Positions 21,379 to 33,500 of a stretch of DNA of 64,000 nucleotides are shown piece after piece. A program made the position numbers and the translations under genes. The stretch's first letter is position 1, and each line of letters begins with the position of its first letter. The notes under the pieces were generated by a model. It was not told the DNA's origin. It ran no database searches and worked only from the letters and a program-made list of their open reading frames with translations. Source of the DNA: Conoideocrella luteorostrata (taxonomy: Eukaryota; Ascomycota; Sordariomycetes; Hypocreales; Clavicipitaceae); contig JASWJB010000072.1 in the NCBI GenBank assembly GCA_032433595.1, positions 89,934 to 153,933 on the forward strand, read 5' to 3'.

Positions 21379-24300
21379 CTATTCTAAACCCTTGTCCAGC
21401 GATTGCGCCAAACACATTTGATGGTAATAGCCTCTTAATCGCAAAAGCTCCTCGTGTGTGCCGTGCTCCGTAATTTTACCGTCCATGAGCAGAAAGATAG
21501 CGTCGGCGTGTTTGATAGTACTGAGTCGATGTGCGATTGCAATTGTTGTTCGAGCAGTGGCGGCCTTGTCAAGCGCCTGCTGCACTAGTCTTTCGCTTTG
21601 CGTGTCCAGTGCCGACGTGGCTTCATCGAGAAGCACCACACGCGGATTTCGTATCAATGCTCTCGCTATGGCGATCCGTTGACGTTGGCCACCCGAAAAC
21701 TGTGTGCCGTGAGACCCACAGGGAGTGTCGAGGCCGTCAGGGAGTGATGACACAAAGTCAAAGGCATCTGCCTGCTGGCAGGCTGCCAGTATGTCTTCAT
21801 CCCGGGGCTCGTATTGAAGGCCGAAAGCAATGTTGTCGCGCACAGAACCTTCGTAAAGCGTTGGTTCTTGTTGGACAAGGGACAAGTGCTCTCGGTACAG
21901 ACGCGGAGACATGCTGTCAATGGCCTGTCCCCCAATCTTGATGCTGCCCGAAGTGGGATCATAGAAACGTTCGAGAAGCGAGATGAGAGTGCTCTTACCG
22001 CAGCCTGACGGACCAACGCAGGCCACAAATGAGCCTGGTGTGACCTGCACATCAGAATTGGTCAGTCGGAGAAGGAGTAGGAGCTATTCGGCGGCGGCAA
22101 TAGACACACCTCAATGTTTATGCCGTTTAGAACAAGGGAATCTGGGCGTTGTTTGTATCTGAATTCGAGGTCGCGGATCCCGATAGTGTCATCACCCTGT
22201 GGGCCGAGTCCAGAATTACCTGCGTTCTCACATATGTCGGAGTTCAATGTCCGCAGCCACAGGACATAATTTGCTGCCAGCTGTGCCTTAGTCATGGACG
22301 TAATCAAGCCAAATAATTGCGCAGCGCCTTGGCCACCGAAAATGACTGCCAAAAAGACGACGAAGAATTGCGATACGCTAAACTCGCCAGCAGATATCAG
22401 CTTAGAGCCGTACCAAAACCCTAGCGCCATGAGCAAGAATTCAAGCGATTGTGACAACGCGTATCCCAAAGACGTGATCGCAATTGTAAATAGTGCAGAG
22501 GCTGCGATCTTGTCAAGTGAAGCATTATACTGGTCAAGAAATCGAGATTCTAACGTGAGTGAGGCCAAGGTCCGTATTGAAGTGACGGCCTCGGTCGCTA
22601 GGGCAGCGCTCTCGGCAAATCTTTCGTCTGCGTCATGCTCAAATTTGAGCTCGAACCAGGCTCGAGCAAATCCCGAGCCCAGCAGAATCGGCATACCTGC
22701 GAATACGATGACCAACCCAAGTTTCCACCCCGATGCGATGGACAAGATGCTTGATGCGAGAACATTGACAACGCATACAAGCATCAAAAACATGTTTTGG
22801 CCTGTCAAATCTTGCAGTGAGTTTGGAACAAATGATAGTCTCGAAGTCAAAGCTCCAGATGAGTTTTGTGGCTGATCAAAAAAATCCTGGTCTAGTCTAA
22901 TGATACGCTGAAATATCTCGTAGCGGTATCGATGCGTGATTGTCTGTCCTACCTGAACGTACGTTTAGCAATGGCATTCGGGGAGCATAAGGGCTAAACA
23001 AATGTATCGTCGGACAATGCACCTACCCTGTTTCCGACCCATCCAATGACGAGGTAAGCCAGCATGTTAGCAATGGCAAATATGAAATAGATGAGAGCGA
23101 AGAAGTTGGCTATGAATCCTGTCAGCGTTGCCACTTGAACACGGTTGTCGTCATAGCGTTACCAGTTTTCTGCGCTTCGTCACTGTTATGATTGAACACC
23201 AGAATAAGTTTCGAGAAAAGCACGGCTTGAGCGGGATACGAGCCGCCACAGACTAGGCAGGCTGCGGCTAGGATGCAGAGCCACCAATATAAATCGACCT
23301 GCTCTTGAATCATGGTGGCTAGACAGCTAAATAAGGATTTATTGACCGTGCCGAGCAGGAGATCACGACGCCCCGGGATACCTGAAGTCTGGGCATCGAT
23401 CGTGTCAACCTCCTTTGTGGCTAGCACATGATCCTGCTCGTGATTTTCTGAAACAATGTCTGTGGCTGGCGTTTTGTTGCCATCGTCGAGGTGTTGAACA
23501 CGGACTAATGCGGAATAATAGCCATCTTGCTTGAGCAAATCTGAGTGCGTGCCTTGCTCTACTATGTTGCCCTTGGACATTACAATGATTTGGTCTGCAC
23601 GTTTTACAGTAGAAAGTCTGTGTGCGATGACAAGCGTGGTCTTGTTGACCGAGACCCTATCCAGGGCATCTTGAACGGTAGCTTCAGCCTGAGGATCTGT
23701 TGCGGGCTGATTAGCAAAGGGTGTGATTGGCCTGATGCGTAGAAGCACGGGCAAAACTCACCCAGCGCACTGGTTGCCTCGTCAAGTAGCAAAATCTTGG
23801 GGTCCGATATTATGCTGCGAGCGATCGCTAACCGTTGCTTCTGGCCACCGCTGAGCGCCGAAGCTCGTTCGCCTACTTGAGTATGATATCCAGCCGGAAG
23901 CTCTTGGACAAAGCTATGTGCATTACTCAACTTGCAGGCCGCCTCCACCAGTTCCATTTGTTGCTCAAGTGGGAGATCTTGTTGCAGCCCCACCAATCCC
24001 ATGGCGACATTCTCAAACACGGAGCCACGGAACAGCACAGGCTCTTGTTGAACCAGGCGGATCTTACTACGGAGCCATTTTAGATTGTAGTCGCAAATGT
24101 TCACACCGTCCAGGACAATCTCGCCAGAATTCGGCTGGTACCATCGCTCAAGCAACCCGATAATCGTTGACTTCCCACACCCACTTGCTCCTACCAATGC
24201 AGTGGTTTTGCCCGCGGGTATGTTGATACTCAGGTCGTGAAAAACTTTTGCCGCTGGGCGAGAAGGGTATGCGAAAGACAGGCCGCGAATCTCAATATTA

Positions 24301-25581
24301 CCCTCGCAGCTTTCGGGTCGCTCGCCGACGAGAGATAGCGGATCCGCCAACGACTGCTTGTCGATAACGGAGAACAGTTCGGCTGCAGCGGCTGAGGCGT
24401 TTGTGATGGATCCAAGCTGAGGTGCAATGGTTGATAACGAGGAAACCCCCATGTTGATGGACAGAACGACGGTAAGCACCGTACCTACGTTTGCGATCTC
24501 GCCATGCTCAAACATTCGAAAACCCTGCCAGAATGCGAGCGCTGTACCCCCGTACATGCAAAAGTAGAAAATAGCGTTGGTGACACCAACATAGGCAGAT
24601 TTCTTATCGCCTTGTTTGTGTGCCAGAAGGAGGTATTTATCGTACGTCTTGATTACTTTATCGAAAGCCCAAAACGCATGGACGGTTTTGATGCTGCTGA
24701 ATGCTTCCTGTGCCAAGACGGCTGCTTGTGAGTGGAATCGAACGATACGGGCTTCTTGAAGGGCATCAAGTGGGACACCGATGACTGCCACCAAGAGAAT
24801 GGCGGGAATGATGCTCATAGTTATCAGGGCAAGCTTCCATTGATATATAAGGGCGACTATAAACGACGAGAAGAGCATGGAGATGGCTTGGACCAATATG
24901 GCCAGCCTTTCCGCAATGCCCTGATTTATTCGAGTTCCATCTGCTGGGAATTAAGCTTCTGCGCAACCCTCCCTTTTCCAGAATGGCATTACTTACTAGT
25001 TGTTACTTGAGACGACACTGAGCCGCTACCTATGGGCATATCAAAATAGTCTACCTCTTGTCGCAAAGTGCACTCGAGAAATGTCTTGCGGATGGTACGG
25101 GTTACACGAATAGCTGCGACCGATGACGCCTCGGTGGCGATGTACGTAATGACGAGCCGACCCACGAAGAGATAGATGAACCAATACACAAAGACTTTTA
25201 CGCTGTCTTGGAATGCTTGGGGATCTAAAGGACCGCTGGATCCAGTGGAAGTCTCCGTAAACTTCGTAGTGAATTGGCCGAAAATGATGGTCATGAGAGG
25301 AAACGCAGCGCCCGAAGCGATGGACGCGACCGCAGCCAAGACGTAAAGCAGGACATCAAATCGGTCGCAAAATCGAAAAATTCGCTTTTGGATTGTCAAT
25401 AATACAGAGTAGCAGGAACAAAAACAAGCACAGAAGTGACATGTAAACTTACAAAGTAGTTGCCAATTCCGCTTCGTTGCTCTCGTTGCCGACTTTTCTC
25501 GCCCATGCTGTCTCGTTCGCCACCGACCTCATCACGATTGGTGAGTCCATCTCTTGGCTCATGAATTGCCCTGGCACTCAT
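21379..25581 (-). CDS. ABCB-type (MDR) full ABC transporter
   Basis: Seven exons on the minus strand: 25581-25453, 25384-24997, 24940-23762, 23696-23163, 23109-23027, 22952-22110, 22044-21379, giving 1273 residues. All joints restore conserved sequence (for example SAL-DPQAEATVQDALDR and INIE-VTPGSFVACVG). The order is TMD1-NBD1-TMD2-NBD2. NBD1 has Walker A GASGCGKST (about residue 425), signature LSGGQKQR and LLLDEATSAL. NBD2 has GPSGCGKST (about 1063), FSGGQRQR (about 1168) and VLLDEATSALD. Both ATP sites look competent. The family exports hydrophobic drugs, lipids and peptides, including fungal nonribosomal peptides, across the plasma membrane. The ATG at 25581 is preferred over an upstream GTG. 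Its place between the P450 and the oxidoreductase suggests it exports, or protects against, the cluster product. Confidence 0.88.
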
Positions 25582-26626
25582 GTTGACTACCGCCTTCCCT
25601 GTTTTCACGATACAAACATTCGGAAGCGGCCGGCTGCCGGCTAATATCCTGGGCTCGATTGACTAAATCCTGCCGAGCGGAAGTTCAAGTCCACTAAGTT
25701 GGAGCCAAAGTTCGAAGAGGTGGGAAGCCGCGCCGCCGCCGTTCGCTGAATCGGGTTTCTATGGAATCCAGACTTTCTCAGTCTGTCGGACACATTGCGT
25801 GTCGGGAGGGAAATTCGCTCTCGGATTTGTACGAGACAAATGCAGTCATTAATTCGCCGCAATCGCCGGGAACGCGATGCATCACGTGATGCCTTGCAGA
25901 GATCTCAGCAAGGCGCCAAATTTAAAACAGGATTCGAAGTAAGCTGATCAAGACCATATGGATCTTTACTGTTCAGGTGTTCAAGAGGCAATCTGTGGCG
26001 CGAAGGTGCATGAAATACGCTGCTGGTGCGACGTAGTGGCCAAGAGCGGGGAGTGTTTTTTATTGTGTGGTAGTGGACTAACTATTGTGGCGAAATGCTT
26101 AGTAGGCACGCAGTTGGCAGGATATTTACGGGTGCCCGGTGGGCATTTAGGGAGGCGGGGGCGAGGCATTTTGGTAGATTCAGCAGTCACAGAGGAGGAC
26201 GGAGCACGGACTCGCCGCCCAACGGACACTAAACTAGTCTGAACACAATGACCCACGCCTCAGGATATTGAGTGCTAACAGCACTTCGTTACCCCCAAGA
26301 ACCGTCCGAAGGGAGTTGTAGCTGGCTCGAGCTCAGACATCTTATCCAGGGATGAGCATGTTGAAAGATTGTAGTGCGCACCACGCAAAGGCCACCCACC
26401 AACGGTCTCACAGAGAGCGCGGATCCGGATCAGTCTGTCTCAGCGCCAACCTGTCCCGTCTTCGATGCCATCGTCTTTCTACGGCTACGTGCCCGGACTA
26501 ACATGAAGGAAAATGCAGTGGAAGCGCATGAAATTTGTCACAGCCGGGCTGGCTTTTTATTACATGAAACGCAGTGTGTCTCTGGATGACGAACTGGAAC
26601 TAATTGCCTCTAGATGGTCGGATCGA
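25582..26626. other. Intergenic between ABC transporter and oxidoreductase
   Basis: About 1 kb containing the ABC promoter region. An ATCACGTGAT palindrome (CACGTG core) near 25882-25891 could bind a bHLH or bZIP factor; this is inference. Open frames of about 90 codons on both strands near 25960-26250 show no family features. Confidence 0.4.
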
Positions 26627-28042
26627 CTATGGTAAGTTCCGCTGAACAGCACTTCGAAAGTCGGCGTTATAGAAGGCCCAGACCGACTCTACATCTAGAT
26701 CCTCCTTACCGTTGCTTCCAGAAGTTATCATTTCATCGCCGTTATTGGATTGCGTATATAGCAGCCAGTCAGACTGTGATGCAATCCAATTAGTACGCTT
26801 TAACTTTGCTTCTGCATCTGCCAAGCCTCCATATCTGGTCTGACTTACCTTGCCGACAGTCAACTTCAAAGCACCTTCAAGTTCTAGATTCGGGGCATAG
26901 ATCTTGGTCGGCCTTTTCCCGCGGGTCATGGCGAGAATGTTCTCGTGAACGACATCAGCCTGGAACCAGGCGGCTCTGGCCATCTTCGGACCCGCCGTCT
27001 CCGCGACATCGCCCAACGCAAAAATCTTTTGGAGTCCCTTGTCGACGCTCGAGATCTGGAGAGTAGGCTGAACTAGGATCCGGCCGGTGGAGTAGGAGAT
27101 GGCGTCGGGTCTGAGGGATTCTAGAATCTGGGAGTTCGGCACTTGGCCCGTGCAAGGAATCTATTTACAAGCTTTAGCAAGCTGGAGTTTCAAGTCTTCA
27201 TGATGTGTGTCGCTCACAATCAAATCGTACTCGACCGCTTGGCCATCAGCAAGTTGGATTGACCGTCTCCCCGCTAGCCACCTTTCGCTGGCCGTCGGGA
27301 TCTCAGGCCTCTGGTTGAGAAGGACCTCGATACTTAGCTTTTCCAACATGGCCAGGGCATGATCATGCAGTTTGCTCCCGAATCGAGACAGAAGTCGTTC
27401 GCGAGAATGGATCAAGGTGACGTCTTTCTCCGGATAGTAGCTCTTGATATCCGTCGCGAGCTCTACACCGACCGCGCCGGCTCCAATGACGGCAATTTTT
27501 TGCGAGGCTTTGACTTGCGCCTGGATAGTTTGTAATTCAGCACAACCTTCCGTGTCGCTCGTCGCCCGCAGCTTTGCAGGTGGGGTTTGACTTGTACCCG
27601 TTGCTACGCATAGGTATGCGTACGGAATCTCTCCTCCGCTTGTTAGCAGCACAGCGTGATCCGTGATGGACGTCACTTCACCGCGAACGAGCTGGTATAT
27701 CCCTGCTGGCGCGCCGCTCGCAATCCCATCGTATGGTATGAACGCCAGGTGCTCGCGCCGTTGCAAGACAGAATATCGCGGGAAATTAAAAAGGTAATTG
27801 AAGTGCGAGTTCTTTTCCACCAGTATGACCCTGTATCCTGTGGGCAGTGTTCTGGCTAGCCTCTGTGTAAGTGCGATACCTCCGAACGAGCCCCCCAGCA
27901 CGACAACGTTTTGAGCGGAATCAACGGCCCGATAGGTCAGCCTGTGAAGGAAACCGTGGATCTTCTCGGAGATGACTTGGAACAGACGAGGGATGACAAA
28001 GCGGGCGTATAGGTAGATGAACTTGAAGCTCTGGAGAGACAT
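26627..28042 (-). CDS. AIF/AMID-like FAD-dependent NAD(P)H oxidoreductase
   Basis: Two exons, 28042-27218 and 27160-26627, joined in phase 0 by a 57-nt intron (GTGAGC...AATAG), giving 452 residues. An N-terminal hydrophobic stretch precedes the FAD-binding Rossmann motif VVVLGGSFGGIALTQRLA (about residues 46-63). A second Rossmann motif, IAVIGAGAVGVELA, binds NAD(P)H, and IFALGDVAET near residue 325 is the second FAD contact. This is the pyridine nucleotide-disulphide oxidoreductase fold of the apoptosis-inducing-factor-like family; no redox-active CxxxxC is seen. Members oxidise NADH with quinones or other acceptors. The ATG at 28042 is chosen over an upstream GTG. It is divergent from the NRPS and could act as a redox tailoring enzyme, but housekeeping paralogues exist in fungi. 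Confidence 0.8.
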
Positions 28043-30521
28043 CGTCGACTGAAGCAAGGTGTTCTGATATACCACTACAACATACCCGCAGGTAGTAGCC
28101 GGAATTGCAAGTGCCTAGTGAACTGAGGGTGGGGTGGACAGGAATGCGAATTTTCATTTACCACGGTCTGAGTCGCGGGTACGGAGCACGGAGTACATGC
28201 ATTATTTAGTACACTGGATTGATTTGATAAGACCTTGATTATCGGTACGAAATACTCCAGTCGTCTGTGGAGTGGTAGTACAGTAACACCTCCATCGAGT
28301 CGGTCATGTGTGGAGTAGATAGAGCGCGGAAGCTGGCAGCCATCCGACCGTGTTAAATCCCTCAACCCATGTACAGTCTACAGCCCTCGAACAAAAGCGT
28401 TGGCTGGCATACGCAGCTCGCCACTAATGGCTTCATTGACAGGTGGAGTACGGAGTACATCGTGCGAAACGGGTCGGGCTGGTGGGCCAACCTGGATAGT
28501 CCACGGCAACAAAAGGCGTGAGACGTAGATTGATAAGCCATCCCGTAAGTAAGGAAGTGTTGTTCGACAAAGCTACACGAGACATTTCTCCGCAAGTGTA
28601 TGTGGAGGACGACATTGCAGAACAACAGTTCCACCGTATCTGCTGATACAACATTGGCAACAATAATTTAATTGTCGGTAACATATGTCGCTTGACTGGC
28701 AGCTAGGTCTGAAGAATATCTCGAGCCGGGCTTCGGGCTTGTGGCCGCAGGGATTCGCCAATGGTTCCTGCACGACATGAGATTTCCGATAACGGAGCAA
28801 CTATGTGGCATAATGAAGACCAGTCCGCCTTCAAATCGGTTGATGTATCTGATACTTGAACGACGGTTCTACTGTCGTATCTGGTCGGGGAAACCTGTAT
28901 GCACTCGCATTAGTCTACGTAGCAGATGCTGAAAAAGATCAGCTTAGCCTCAACTAGTAGAGTTTGCGAATTGTGGTGAGGCCCCAGTTCGTACTCATTT
29001 ATATCAATAGAAGTCTTGCAGCCACTAGCTGCAGTGCCCAAGCTAACTTTGAAAGACAGAATACTCCATAAACTGAAAGTCTCAAAGACATGGTCTTATC
29101 AATCAGTCAATACAGCTCATACTGTGTCAGCACTACTGCAAGAAAACAGCTTGTTTGACTAGGGTCCTAGGTGGACTCGGACGGCCGAGGACAGCCGAGG
29201 AAGCCACACGTCACTTCGACGGATTTGCTCCACTTCCAGACCTTATCAGATGAACTCCACCCTCGGTGGACGGGTAGCCATTAAGCTGGCGTGACGTCAA
29301 CTCCCTGCGCTGGCCAGCATTAGTTTACTTACGCATGCAGTACAGCTACCCTCCATTGGTTCCACGTTCAACAGTGCGACGTCTACTCCGTAGAATGGAT
29401 TTTCTTTCGCGTAAGACATTGAGCTATTGGGTGGCTGGAGTGGATTGACGGCATGGAGTGGGTTGTCAAAGTTAAACGAGCACCCCTGTGAACGCGGATC
29501 TGGTTATAACGATATCGCCTGCATTGGTCTGTTACTAATATCCAATTGCCATGGCCCTTGGTGCAGACCTTGTGTAAGAATCACGTTCATGGATCAGCGG
29601 ACTCATGGCTTGACAGCCTCCGCTCCTCGTCTCCCTGGACCTGAACTGCAGGATTGTACTTGCTAGCGGCGCGAATTTGTTGAACAAGGACCGGGAAGGT
29701 CGGCGGATTGATGCTTCGCATCAATCAGAGCACAGTGCAGTCTATTACTTCTATGTTGTCAAGTAGTTAATGAACCTGGGGCCGTCTCTCACACGCAGTG
29801 GTGCATAAGCTCTGCTGTTGCATCAGTAATTTGACAGAGTTTGCTACAAAAGTAGACGAAACGCATCTATGCAATGACCAAATACAGTAGTAGTAATTAT
29901 TGTTCCCGGGCAGAGCTTCATCAGATCTTTATTCAAGACTCTTCACCATTGCAAGTTTAGCTCCTAATGCTGTGCCCTTTACCTTTGCCCGTAGCGCGAA
30001 AGCCGACTGCATGTGGGCTTCTTGAATAAGTGCAAGAAGACTCCGTATAGATAGGTGTACGATAAAAGACGACGACTAACTTAAGCATGTGCATCCGACC
30101 GGACTTATTCAGGAGGGGAGCTGCAGCGACGATCAAAGTGGCGTACTGAACTTTCGTTCGGACAGACGGTACATGCCCCCGCCTCCGGCACTATCAAATT
30201 ACGTGCCAAGTCTACTTGTCGAGATCATGCCACAATACATTGATAAATGTTCCAAGTACTAAGAATGTTGTATTGCATAGAGTGGATGTATACATAGTAT
30301 ACATAGTCGGTTCATTATCTCATTGGCCCACAAACCTACGGGGCCACACGTACTTTTGAACAAAGTTGTACCACACCACACTGTGCGTGGATTTTAGAGA
30401 CGAGCTAGAAAATAAAAGTTGCTCCCTGATAAACATACATGAAGTTTTGATGTGAAACTGCAAAATCGGCCATACTTCCCCGCCTGTTGTTTGCTAGGCT
30501 TCATTGACGCTGCAGTCTACT
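28043..30521. other. Long divergent promoter region upstream of NRPS
   Basis: About 2.5 kb between the oxidoreductase and NRPS start codons. Two TACGGAGTA/TACTCCGTA words lie at 28449-28457 and 29384-29392. No gene is supported; the open frames on both strands lack start context, domains or splice signals. It presumably holds the NRPS promoter, but no specific operator could be identified. Confidence 0.5.
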
Positions 30522-33500
30522 ATGGATTTGCCTAACGAGACCACACCCATAAACGCAGCGGACCTTCATGATATCTGGAATTGGAATGCCGTTGTTCCAG
30601 ACGCAGCGGACAAATGCGTCCATGAATTATTTGCCAAGATTGTTCTTGAGCATCCCCAACGAGAGGCTGTCTGCGCGTGGGATGGAAGCCTGACGTACAA
30701 GGACCTTGACAACTTATCAACATGTCTGGCATATTATCTGAATGATCTTGGAGTCGGACCGGGAACGATAGTGCCGCTGTGTTTTGAGAAGTCGAAATGG
30801 GCGCCAGTAGCAGTCCTCGGTGTCATGAAAGCCGGAGGAGCGTCGGTGGCTTTGGACGTGACACAGCCAGAGGAACGCTTGAAAGACATCGTGGGACAGG
30901 TTGGTTGTATTGTGATAGTGTCATCGGTGGCCAATAAAGAACTGTCTTCCTGTATTGCCCCAGGCAGCGCAGTTGTTTTGCTGCCCACGCCGTGGGTGAG
31001 CCCGAGCCTCGAGAAATCGAATAAAAGTCTTCCTATAGTCGCGCCATCCAGCATGTTGTACGTGGTGTTTACATCCGGAAGCACAGGCGCACCAAAGGGC
31101 GTCATCATCACGCACTCAAATTTCAGTAGCGCGGTTATTCATCAACAGAAAGCGCTTGGATTCACCTTGAGCTCACGAGTCTACGACTACGTATCGTACG
31201 CCTTTGACGTCTCATGGTCGAATATTCTTCATACGCTCACGGTTGGAGCGTGCCTTTGCATTCCAAGCCAGGATCAGCGGCAAAACAACATTGTAGAGTC
31301 TATACGAGACCTGCGTGCTAATTATGTCGACATGACACCATCCATATTCCGACTGATCGAGCCTTACCAGGTCCCTGGGCTTCAGCATATCAGTTTCAGT
31401 GGCGAAGTAGTACTAGCTGATGATGTAATCCGATGGAAGCAAACGAAGAGAATCATAAATACGTATGGACCTGCTGAGTGTACCGTAAAAAGTACAGTGG
31501 CTAGTCTTGTTTGTGAACGAACAAGCATCCCAGATATTGGACATGCCGTTGGCGTAAATACTTGGGTAGTTGACCCTGAAACCGCTAATCTTGCCCCAAT
31601 CGGCAGTGTCGGAGAGCTATGGTTGGAAGGCCCTGTTGTTGGTCAGGGCTACCTCAACGAACCAGAAAGAACAGCAGTCTCCTTCGTCAAAGACCCATCA
31701 TGGCTCCTTCGAGGTGCACCTGGTCAACCGGGACGGCATGGACGGCTCTACCGGACCGGAGACTTGGTCAAGTATAACGTGAATGGGTCGCTCAGTTTCA
31801 TCGGCCGAAATGATAATCAGGTCAAAATTCGCGGCCAGCGAGTCGAACTTGGCGAAGTAGAGCATCACGTGCGCGAATGCTTAAGCCGAAAGGTCAATGA
31901 GGTTGGCGAGACAAGGTTTTCGGTTGTGGCAGAGCTAATAACGCCGAAGGAAAGCGAAAGTCCAGTTCTTGTCGTGTTCTTCAGTTTCACACACGGTAGT
32001 CTCCTGGCCGACAATTTGAAGCAGAAAACCCTAAGCAGCTTGATAAGGGGTTTAAACGAGGAATTACAGACGAGAGTCCCGGTCTTTATGGTCCCAGCTG
32101 TTTATATTCCGGTAAACCCGATGCCGATGACGGCGACTGGAAAAACAGACAGAAGGCAACTGCGTAATTTTGCGGAGAGCATGACAAGCAATGAGCTAAC
32201 CTCGCTGAATCCAGCAAGGCACAAGAGAAGGATACCTGAGACCAAAAGAGAGCATGAGCTTCAGTTATTGTGGTCAGACGTGTTAAAAATCAACCCAGAC
32301 ATGATAAGCATTGATGACAGCTTCTTGCAGATAGGAGGGGATTCCATCGCTGCCATGCGGCTTGCAGCGGCGGCACACCAGCGAGGATTTGCAATAAAGG
32401 CTACAGAAATACTCAAACAGCCTATACTTAGTAACTTGGCGCCGTTTCTTACGGAATCAACGGATGTTGGAGACGTCGAACCGTTCACGTTGCTTAAAAC
32501 CACAGTGGACAGGAAGATAGTACAGCATAGAGCAGCAGATCTGTGCAATGTTGATCCGGCGCAAATCGAAGACGTTCTCCCATGTACACCACTTCAAGAG
32601 GGTCTATTAGCGTTAACAGAAAGGCGACCTGGCGACTACATCAGTCGAAATGTGATAGTGTTGAATGAAGGTATAGACATGGACCACTTTCGTGCGGCGG
32701 TAGAGCAAGTTTCGGCATCGGTGCCTATCCTTCGGACTCGCATTGTTGACCTACCGGGACAAGGTCTAGTCCAAGTAGTAGTCAAAGCACCGGTAAAATG
32801 GCTCCAAGGCAACAATATTGAGGCTGTGATCGAGCATGATAGGGAAGAGTTTATGGGGCTTGGGACTGGTCTTGCTCACTTTGGCACGGCAGATAGCAGC
32901 CAAAATCCCTGTGACAATAAGCCAAGATTCATCTGGACTCTTCATCACGCAATATATGACGGCTGGTCTCTACCTTTACTTCTCGAGCAGGTTGAGAAGG
33001 CGTACCAAGGAGGAAGAATCGAACTAGCACCATTCCAACCCTTCGTGAAATTCGTTTCGAATCTGGAAGAAAAATCAGCAATGGAATTTTGGAGATCCCA
33101 GTTAGAAGACTGCGAGTCCGCATTATTTCCGCCAATGCCCTCGGCGCATTATCGGCCACATGCCGACCAAACCGTGCACCATAGGGTTGCGCGTCTCGAG
33201 TGGCCACGGAGTGATATCACGGCTTCCACTATACTACGCGCCGCGTGGGTAGTCGTCGCTTCTCGGTACACTGATACACCTGATATAATATTTGAGGCAA
33301 CGTTAAGCGGAAGACAAGCGCCAGTAGTGGGAGTGGAGCGCATGGCTGGGCCGACCATCACAACAGTTCCCATTCGAATACGCACGCATTGGGACCAAAC
33401 CCTCAATGACTTCTTGCAGCAGGTGCAAAGCCAAGCTATTGAAATGACTGCGTTTGAGCAAATAGGACTGCAAAAAATCCGGCTCGCTTGTGGTAGTGGG